Shown here piece by piece: positions 8,765 to 19,400 of a stretch of 22,968 bases of DNA. The translations under genes were made by a program, and so were the position numbers. Origin of the DNA: Pelargonium cotyledonis (taxonomy: Eukaryota; Streptophyta; Magnoliopsida; Geraniales; Geraniaceae); assembly GCA_036897625.1 (NCBI GenBank), contig JAYMTA010000925.1:1-22968 (forward strand). The letters are read 5' to 3'. The notes under the pieces were generated by a model, which saw only the letters and a program-made list of their open reading frames with translations, did no database searches and was not told where the DNA came from. Each line of letters starts with the position of its first letter. Position 1 is the stretch's first letter.

Positions 8765-11700
8765 TGTGCAGATTGTTGGTTAGGATAGATATCATCATCT
8801 CAACAAAATAGCCGATGCTTCCAACTTTTTGATTAGATGACGATCCAAAAACACTTGAAGTTGCAGCAATACATTCATAAGACAGTTGTCGTAGAGCAGA
8901 AAGAAGTGATTTAACAGCAGATAAGTGCATCAATGCTGAGCTCTCAAACAGCTATATATACAAAGACACCATGTTAGAACAGGTATCTCATGATAAAGAG
9001 CATATATAATGGCCGAATAAATATATTTTCATTGATCATTGAAATGAAAATGATATCCCAAATTCATTAATCCAGAAATATTAATGACAACTGAGAACTG
9101 GTTACGCAAAAGAAATTTCAAATGTTGCTCTCATTTTAAATTTCAACTTGAGGAATTTTCAAAACTAAAATCAAAATTAGATTTCACAGATGAAGACGAT
9201 TTAATTTAATTATGCCATCTAAGGGAGACCAAGTTGCGCATACCTGAGAATTCAACGAAGAGAGAATATCAAAGTCACTATGCTGGCCAGATAATTCTCT
9301 TGTAAGATTTGGGACAGATGTGGAGACCTCCTATAGAAACAGAAATAAAAATAAATACTTAAGCTATCACAGAGCCTTTGAATTAAGACCTCTTCGAAGA
9401 CAATAAAATGACTAGCAACAGATCTTTGCTTAAATCATCAAAGAAACAACATATATGCCAATTTTATTTATTTTTATTTGAAGCTATAGAATTTCATGAT
9501 CCAAGTATTCTACATAACCTACTAGTTTCACTACTTTTATTTATTTATTATACATTGTTCAAAAGCCTTGCCTACATCTCCATGTAAAAAATATGGATTG
9601 CATGTATAAAAAATCTGGATTACATAAAGTACTCAAGCATAGGATGTAAAACTACTCTAGAAGACTTGAATTCAGATTTTCTAAAGCATCCATAGCAGTA
9701 TCTACTTCAGTAAAATTCATAAGTGTGTAACATTCAGCATAGTAAATGGCTGGTTTGCATTACTACGTCTACAGTTTAAATACTGTACATGCTAGTGTAA
9801 GGACTCATATCGTAAGAACATATTTTAAGCAACATTAAAGAAACCCCTTTCAGAACAGCACTACAAAATGAATCAATAGATATATGGTCAAATGCCAGTA
9901 CATGACTTTTGGAATTAATTTACAAGAAAGACAAAAATATGCAAGTATAATTAATTTTCTACTCCAGGCTGTAGAACAGCAAATATGATCTCCAAATTTA
10001 CCTGGGTGGTAGCATGTGGTGAATGGATAGCACGGTCCAGAGATGCTAGAGTTTCCAAAACCTAAATTTGTTTTCCAGAAACAGTTATAAGGAATGAACT
10101 TAGATCTATTTTTTTACAAATGTGGGAGGCATAGTGACATACCAGAACCCAGGATGGGCCGAGCACATTATGTAATCGATGGGCAACATTAAAGAGAGTC
10201 CTTAAGGCCTAAGTTTAAGAACAGTTGTAATCAAATATAAATAGTTAGATAAATCTAATTTGAAATAAAACCAATCGGTAAACAGGGGTACAAATTATGG
10301 AATAATTTCAACAACAAAAAAATTGACAGAGCCTAACCAAATACCTGGACATTCTTGGGAGTAAGAACAATGTTGTCCCTCTGATCCAAAAATAATTCGG
10401 AACGTTTTGAGACAGGTGACTGTAAAGAGCTGCTGCAATCTCAATTATAACCAGACATCACAATTGTCAGATCTAGAAGCAGAAACAGAAAACTCCCGCA
10501 CATCCAGGAAGAGAGAGAGAGAAAAAGAGAGAGAGAGAGAGAGACCTAAGATAGAAACATTCACATTTTATACATCATGTTGCCCTTTTGGTAAGCTGGA
10601 TAGTGGGTCTTAACCAAGGGGCTCGTCTCCAACCGTATCCCTACAGTGAAGTCCAGGACGATGGAGTCTTCTTAATGATCTAATGGTTTTTGTTAAAAAT
10701 TAACTCCAAACTAAATGTTTAAGCTTATAGGTGGAGGGTCCAACTAGTATACACTTCTCTTACGTGCAGGCCGGATAACACAACGGACCCTGCACGTGGA
10801 CCAAGAAGGGAGGGCAATAAAGACGAGTCACTAGGCCCAAACCAAAACAGCTTTGAAACCATGCTAAACTTGACTTCAACCTAAAAGCTTAAGCTTATAG
10901 GTGGTGGAGGGCCAACTAGTATATCAAATGATGGCATACATCACATTCTTTCAATGTGGGATAAATTAACAATTTTACTCTTTTCATTTTTACTTTTGCT
11001 TTCCCCCTTCACCTTCCCTTCATAATATATATACATGTATAAATATAATTTTTTCTGGAACCCTTTTGCTTTCTTTCTTCTGCTTAGTTGCTGGGATTCT
11101 GTGGTAACAGAAAACAATGGAAAATTGAAGTCTTATAACTGGTATATGTTGTTTTTTTTTAATAAATTAGACGAGGTCAAGACAAGCAAATTATTTGAAC
11201 TCAAGCTTGAACAAGGTCATTAGAAGCTTGAGCTCGACTCGTTAACACCTCTAAGTAAAAAAGTACTGAAAGATAGAAGGCCGAGGAAGCAGAGGCTGGC
11301 TCTCTCTACTGGCCCAGACAGAAAACTTTAACTTTAACTCTAACCTTTACCTTACCTATTTACTAAGTATGCCATCCTTGTTCTGTTACTGAAAATGTTT
11401 TAAGGAATTATTAAGATTTTGAGGTCTGGAATCTGTAATGGAAGAAACATTTCCAACATTGGTAAATGGTTAAAGAGATTCTCTCAAGAACCAAAGTTCA
11501 GTGGTACAGGGTACTAACAGTAAATATGTTCTTCAATAAAATAGTTGGACTTAGGAGGAGGTAGCTATGTTTATCGTGCAATACCTTGGAAATTTATTTC
11601 AAAGGTTTCCCATCTTTTCTTTCCTCCTACAAAGTTCAAAATTGGTGAAATATTTCTTGTTTGCACTACTTTTTTTACCAGCATGTAGATGATTTCATTG

Positions 11701-14700
11701 GTGGAAACCAAAGCAAAGAACCATGAACATAGCTAACAACTCAAGTCCTTAAAACGACAAGCTAAATAAACAAGGAAAGCCATTCAAAGGGATAGCCATA
11801 GCATAATCAAATATCTATCAAGTTGCCAGCAAGAGAGGCTTCCATAGCAACTAAGGCAATATAAATTCATGAATTTGCAAAATGTTGAACCAGCAGTGAA
11901 GATAGCATTAGAAGGAATGTCCAAGGATTATGGTTAAAGTAAAAATGAAAAGAAGCTCCATATGCCAGTAACAGGCTCAATATTATACCTCTTTCTCTCT
12001 GCTTCAGTAGGAAAATTAATTGTAAATTTGCACAGGGATGCTAGAAAAGAGTTTAGAGGCTCCACAGCACGAAGAACACCACATGCCTAAGAATTACAGA
12101 TGTATAGCATGTTAGCATAAATGAAACAGACAAATAGAAGTGAAACTTTATTTGTACCACTAACAGTATCGAAACAAGGACCATTATCTAATAGAAAATA
12201 ATGTTTTGGAAGATAAACAGACAAACATCAGCTATGATTAAAAGCCAAATTAAGGTAGCAATATTAGCACCTGAGTGAAAGCCTGATATCCCTTTAATAT
12301 TTCCAGTACAATAGCCTCTCCTTGTGACCTTCCAAATTAATCCCGGGTCAGAAAAATAAATATTAATTTTATCTCACCACTACAGCATATCATCAGAAAA
12401 TTACACCAAACCTCGACAAAATTAAGGACAATGCATCAAGAATTGTCATCCACAACAAATCGACCATTGAGGTGCAGAGAACTGCAGTCTTCCCAGTACA
12501 TTTTGTGAGAGGATCATAACCAGATTTAGGGGATTCCAGCTGGTAGTATACCAAGAGAAATTACAATGAATCAATCCTGTAAACAAATAACAGGCTGACT
12601 AATAAACTTGGAAAGATAAAATATTCCAAAACGTTTATAATTACCTCACCGGCATCCACTGCTTCATCTGTCAAAGTAGCCACAGTAAAAACAACTCCCA
12701 ATAAACCTTCAACTGCCAAAGTAATTGCATGGGCCTCACTCGCAACCAAGACTGCAGCATTGGACGCATCGTTATCAAGACTCCACTCAATCCCTGCAGA
12801 AAGTACATCGTGTCAAATTCCATGCACTGATGCACATGAACAATTGCACGATACAATAGCTGATAAACACACAAGTTCAATAAATCTTTCGTTCTTTCAT
12901 GATTCTCCGCATATGCATTTCAATATTTGCTTGAACAAACAGATGCCCGTACTCTTCCACAACCAAAAGCACAAGAAATATCAACTGAACCCAACAAAGG
13001 TGCATAAATTATGTTGAATTGGATGAACTGCATTGATGGCAGTCTTATTATCAAAGTAGAGCTATTTCTATTTAATTTTAATCAATCAATAGTCCCAACT
13101 TTCTTCTAGACAGTAAAAAAAATTGCATCGACCCATGCTGCTTTGCTGGGTAGGACAGACTTCAGATGCTAGCCTTTTCTCACAAACTAGAAGATGAACT
13201 GACTCTCAAGCAGCATTCTTCTTCAATGCTTTCATTCTCCATGCCATAAATCTTTTTATCCCTAGAGAAAAAATTATAATATCCCACCTAAAAATATTCC
13301 CGTTTTCTTCCTCAGTTTTCTCCACATCTTCTAATACACATAAAACTGGCAGAAACCCAAAACCCAGAATAATTCAATTACAAACTTGGGCAAGAATATG
13401 AACACAACCAAGCGAAATTTAAACAAGAATAGCTGAATAGGCCTTTTCCGAGTACTTGAACTCATTTATAATCATTTCATCTTGACTGTGAATATATATA
13501 TATATATGTCATTGCATTCTAGTTTCATGCAGAATAAAACTTGGAGTATTTACCCTTTGCTTTGCTGCTAAACATCCCTGCAACAGCTGCCAGACTCTCC
13601 TCACTCGTCTCTTGAAGCTATAAAACAGTCCATATCAGTCAAGAGAATCAATTTAAACTGAAATGAATTACAAGTTCAGATTTGTGACTCAAAATGTGAG
13701 TATAATTAAGACCGAGTAATGCACATCATACTAAAATTATACTACTATGCCACAGCACTGCGAAATTGTGAAGATACCTATATATGTATATACAAGAAGA
13801 ATAATGACTTAACAATTCAATGATTTATTGTAAATGTGTTGGATTGTATAGTATCATGATACTTCAAGACGGTTTGTAGCATTGTACGTTTCGTAAACTC
13901 CCATTTGCGGCACTAGGGTCAGAAGGACTGAAGCGCAAACGCAAAGTGACTAACTCGTGCCGGTGACAGTCCTTTAGAGGGGGTTGTTGTATTATTCCAC
14001 ATTAGAAGAATGTGAAGTATGAAACCACTTGATATTCTAGATAGACCCTTCACCTAATAGTTGAAGCTTTAGGGTTGGAGTAAAATTTAAAACTTGGCAT
14101 GAACAAAAATTTTAGACAATAAAGACATGACTTGGGAATCACAATTAGCATAACTCCACCATTAAGAGTCAAACATCTATATTGGCCTGAAACCACAATG
14201 ATGCAAGTCGATTGGAAAAAAAGCCTTGGTAAATTAAGATTGAGACATGTACCGCAAATATGGGCAAAAGTTTTTACAACAAATATATGGCTAGATGAAG
14301 TAAGAGATAAAATTATGTGCTAAATCTATCCTCACCTGTACACTCAAAACAACACGAGCAAGAGCCTTGACCATGTCTTCAGCAACATTTGTATTCTTTG
14401 GATTCCTACATTAGGAAAAAAAACAGCTATAAAAACAAAATAATAATATTAAATTTGACATGCAAATAAAATGTTTCTCGGCGTATAGTCATTTTCCACA
14501 AAAAATATCAACTTTTCAACAGATAAATATAAGGTATTAAGAACCTACAAAAATTAACAATTCAACTTATCCTAATCAAGTTGTGTAGAAATTGGAAATA
14601 ATGAGTTATACTGATGTAATTTGATAGTAGAAGAGAAGCACTCAATACAGGGCACTACAAGACTTCACTGACATTCAAATATGAAATGCATAGTTGAAAG

Positions 14701-16447
14701 CATAATCTATGAAAGAGAGGTCCTAACTCCTTTATGTAGTATATATAGGGGTCTCATGTAATTTGTACCATCAAGCCTCAAAGCTTATCAGAGCCTTACA
14801 CATCTTCTATGTACTAAATCCCTTTGTAATCAAGATCCTCCATTTTCTCAAACTAACATCTTATGTCCATCTCAAATATTTGCAATTTAATTTCCCTTTG
14901 TGGATTATTGCTCAAGTGTCGGACAGATCATTGGTGAATCTATTCGGTCCGTACTCCGTTATACTAAGGTTATTATATTGGGCTCAGATTGATTAAGAAA
15001 AAAATATTTCATCCCGTTATTTTAATAAGAGGTGTGTTGGGGCAGGTTCTTTAACCTTCAGAGGGAAGACGTACAGTCTAACAATTTAAGTCACTCCAAT
15101 TAAGGAGATTATATAATATCTTAACATCCCCATCAAACTCAGGGTGTATTCACAGATAGATCAGATAAATCAAACTCAACTAAGTCAAATCTGAAGAGAA
15201 GCGCATTGGACGTATGCTTAAGTTTGCTAACATTGTCGCCAGAGATGACTGATCAAAACCCTCTAACCATTACAGTGTGGTTGGATTCTGAAAATGACTA
15301 CTGAAAAGTGAAAACATGTGATCTAGATTGAAAAGACTCAAACAGTAGGTACAGGACTGGGACAACAAGAAGACACAAGTTTGTCTGGAGTTGCTCTAAA
15401 TGTGAGAAGATGCCAACAGTGAAGACAAGAAGACTAAAAACCATATTAGGTAAACTCACTTGAGGAGATTATAAGAGGTAGAGGAAGACCTAAGTTTGCA
15501 TGGAAAGAAGTGAGGAAATTCAATTAATGTTAGGCCTAACAGAAGAAATTGCATTCAATAAGATGGACTGAAGTGGAGGAAAAAAAAACAAGCAGAGGGT
15601 CCCAAGGAGTTTTGCTAAAGAATTCAAGTAGTTGATCGAACATCGTGAAATGACTTTTGTCACTTTTTTAAAGAGATGCCCACATTTTTAGGCTTCATAA
15701 CTCTCAAAAAACTCCCTCAAAAGCAGTAGCCTATCTTAGATCATATTTGATATTTAAAGTTATTTTTCTACTAGTCGATCAGATCAAGTAGAAGAAATCA
15801 AAGTGACTTCATCCTCAGTTTAGAGATGTTAACAAAGGATTTGGTCTAGGGCTTGTAGTGCGAACGGAAGTACTACATGAACAGCTGAAAAAAGAGAAAA
15901 TAACTTATACATGGTCATCTGACACTAGTGATAAAGCAAGTAGAAAAATCTTAGACCGTAGAAATTATAGAAAGCATTGTGAAAAAGAGATCACTCGATA
16001 CCATAAATGTACAAATAGAAAGTAATTTGTTATGTATGATGGAATATGATGGTAGAAGAGAAGATCTTTATTTAGGGCATTACAAGAGCTGACATATATC
16101 CAAATAGGATATAAACATAGTATATCGCTAAATTTACAAAAGCAATTAAGTTATTTTAATTAAGGCCTAATTAAGGATTTTCACAAATCATGGGATTCTA
16201 ATAATCTCAACAAGCTCTAGTAATAATGAAGGCCAAAAGTTTGGCTCTTTGCCATTATAGTATACTCTTTGATCGAAGCAAAAGTTGGCCAAAATATCAG
16301 CAATGTTATTGTATTCTTTACACACAAAACTCAAAACAGAAGATGCATATTAGTTGATCTATATTTATTAGTATATTTGATGAATTTGACATATTAGTGT
16401 GTGTGTGAGGTAGGGAACACCATGACCAGGCTTCCTATTATGCATAG

Positions 16448-16491
<44 letters not shown>

Positions 16492-19400
16492 ATACATATC
16501 AAAGTTCTGGAAAAGAATCCGTAGTGTTTGGGCCTCCACACAAAACCCCTATCACAAATTCTAATTTTTAATCAATGAACTTGAATAGTACTTCCAATCT
16601 GAAATAAGCCATGCAAACTATGAAACAAGAAAAAGTGAGTGCAGCTAAAGTTACCCTTAAAATCTCTAGAACAAGGATTCGATGCCATAATGGCAAATCC
16701 AGGGTAGTAACTTTCACCAGCATACTTAGGAAAACCTGCATCATATGAAGTTTCATATAAAATTTCCATCTAAACAGGGATATGGGCATAAAGACATCTC
16801 AAAGGTAAAAGGAGAATAACACGTTAAACATACCTCACATTCAGTTATAAGTGATGAACTGTAATGTCGGATGACATGAGCAACTGACCGCAAAACTAAG
16901 CGACGAAAATAAGGCTCTTCTGCTTCTCCTTCAAGCTTGTACAACGTTCAAATGAAATTAAAAAATCAAGATTATGTGTGTGGTTAGATTTTCTCGCACC
17001 TTATATAACAGAAACAAGCTCTCTAATGAACAGTTAGAAGTTACCTCAGAATTGATACGAAGTGAAGTCATAAGAAGCGAGCATATCTGGTGACGTAAAA
17101 CCTGTTGTTTTTTCACAGAATCTTATCAACAATAGACATTTTACTGGCATAATTAAACAAAACCACAGAAGAGAACATTGTTAAATGTTTATAAATACCT
17201 GCTCATAGGATAACAATAGTTTGAAAACAACCACATAATTGGACAGAATGAACCTGCAAAAAAAAAGTTCGAGAAAAGTAATTCATGAGAAAACCATATT
17301 TTAGTTGAGCAGAAAAAACTTGGCATAAAAAGACAAATGCATCACCCCTCTCGCCTTTCTTCCCAAATATTATATGTGCATCATCAAGTTGAGGTTTAAC
17401 TCTTCTCTTCTTCCCCCGGTTTTTTCATTTTGTTTCTTTGTCATTATGTAAGTTCCACAATCATGCAATATGTATCACACTTTGGTTTTTACAGAAAATA
17501 TACACACTTATACATAAACTATAAGTGTAAACTTAACACTATACATGTCACTTGTCAGTATCACACAGCATAAAACTGTGTAATAGAAAGCAGAACGAAC
17601 TAAATGCAAATGGAAGAAATAAAAGAAAGAACTATTAGAGTAAAAGACAGAATCTCACTCGAGTATATCAAGTGCTAGCGTCCGTTGAAGAGAACTGACT
17701 CGTAACCAACTCGCCTGTAGGATAGGAGCAAACATATTATTCATCAACAAGAATTGCTAAATCTCATCACAATCACATAAACCCACAAACCACATACAAA
17801 ATCAGACTAGGACACAATCTAATAGTTTCAAATGAGAACATACAGATCCACCTGCAGCAAGAGCTGTCAGGTCTTCCAGCAAACGCAACCCAACCTTTCC
17901 ATCTTTAGTCAAGGTCTCCCTCATCAATGATGATTGTGCAGAAACAAAATCTTGCTCCAATGAACTGTTCAGAGGACAATTTGAAAATTCATTGGACTAT
18001 GTGAATAAGGAGATTATTACAGCACAAGAATACAGCAAATATTCAAATGGACACAAATTAGGCAAAGGTGGAGAACATGTTAACATTCACAATAACAAAC
18101 GAAAAATACTAGGCATACCAAAATATGGGCTAAATGATAAACAAAATGCTGTAAAAATTTGAATAGATAAGTCAAATACTGTATTCGTGAGATAATACGT
18201 ACTCTGGGTGATTGAATTTCATAATGCGACTAATATCACCAGTTACTGGACTGGTTCGAGAAATGTGACCTCTAGAGCCAAATTTTCCCACAGGAAGGCA
18301 CTCAGCAGAAACCACGTGATCAAAAATCAATGCTACTGCTTGCCTGAAGGTAGCTGCTGCAGTACTGAAAGAAAGTGCATGAAAAGATATTCCAGAAGGA
18401 AAAGGACAACACATCGACTAGATAGTGGATAGAAGATAAAAACACCAACAGAGGAAAACATGTAAGACAAAAAGCTCTTGATACTTGAAAGTGTTCGTCA
18501 AAATTTATTAACTTACTTTCGCACACTGTCAGAGGATCGACTGTTTTCAAGAAGCCGAAGACAGATGCCAAGAGCTTGAGCCATATTGTCCTGAGATTTA
18601 TGGAACCAAAGTATACAACTTACAAAAAATCAGTTTTTTTCATTCTTATACTACGTGTTAAGGGAAGAGTTCATAAAATATTATTGCAGGCAATTAAATT
18701 AATCAAGTTGTGCAGAATTAGGAATAACATCCTATACGAATTTCAAGGGTGCCTGTGTATAAGGGAAACGTTCATGAAATTTAATGTCAAGCAAATTTAA
18801 TCAAGTTGGGCAGAATTATGAATAATATACTAAATAATTTATCAAGGGTGCTTGATGTCTCAGAAAAAATTTTTGTTGACTACAAGGATATTTTGAGTGG
18901 CGTTAAGGGTCATATAGTCTTATAAACCCATCTGCGTAACAGAATACAATCAAATATATCAGCTTTTCAATACTTCAGTAAGGAATTCTGTAACAACTAA
19001 AGCTCTTGCCTCTTAGTTATAATGTTAGTCTGGTCGTTCATGAAATAATGTTTCATATTCAATGAAATCCAGGAGGAATAAAACCAGCTACATGTTTGGA
19101 TGAACCCAATTATCCTTAAATAGCTCAGGTACAAATATGTCAAATAAACAATCATGTCTGCATATCCTCAACTAGTGTTTTTTATTCCACTTACCCAACT
19201 AACTCCAACCATTATCCCAGACCAAAACTGGTAGACTAGGAAAACTTACAAGTCAGACAACTCTAGATCATTTTTTTGGAAAGCTTTGAAATACTGAACT
19301 ATCACAGTGATTTGCCATCTTAATTTAGACCAACATATATTTTAGTAATCTGGAATATATTATGAACATTTAAGTATTTGGACCGGAATATGTTTTTGAC

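Larger units (their letters stand above)
10433..11988 (-). other. MON2 intron 18 (1.56 kb) with TE-like repeats
   Basis: The intron lies between exon 18 (donor GTATAA at 11988) and exon 19 (acceptor TTGCAG ending 10433). It contains a (GA)n tract, a pair of ~52-bp direct repeats with a short hairpin between them, and no recognised coding sequence. The plus-strand open frames at 10407-10613 and 11035-11223 are not credible genes. Confidence 0.6.
14584..16212 (-). mobile_element. Degenerate Copia-like LTR retroelement in MON2 intron 12
   Basis: On the minus strand the 5' LTR is 16212-16008 and the 3' LTR 15126-14584. They begin TGTTGAGAT and TGTTAAGAT, both end TACA, and share blocks such as CTTCTCTTCTAC and a TGCCCT motif. 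Four bases after the 5' LTR is TGGTATCGAGTG (16003-15992), close to the plant tRNA-iMet primer site TGGTATCAGAGC. Just before the 3' LTR is a polypurine tract, GAGTTTGATGGGGA (15140-15127). The 3' LTR carries an extra ~360 bp (about 14705-15070). The internal region is only ~880 bp and has no intact gag-pol. Flanking pentamers AGTTG and AGCTC match at 3 of 5, so the target duplication is decayed or absent. The orientation is the same as the host gene. Confidence 0.6.

Noticed and set aside
13851-13862. Perfect 12-bp palindrome GTATCATGATAC as a regulatory site
   Set aside because: A palindrome this short in AT-rich intron DNA is expected by chance; no supporting context.
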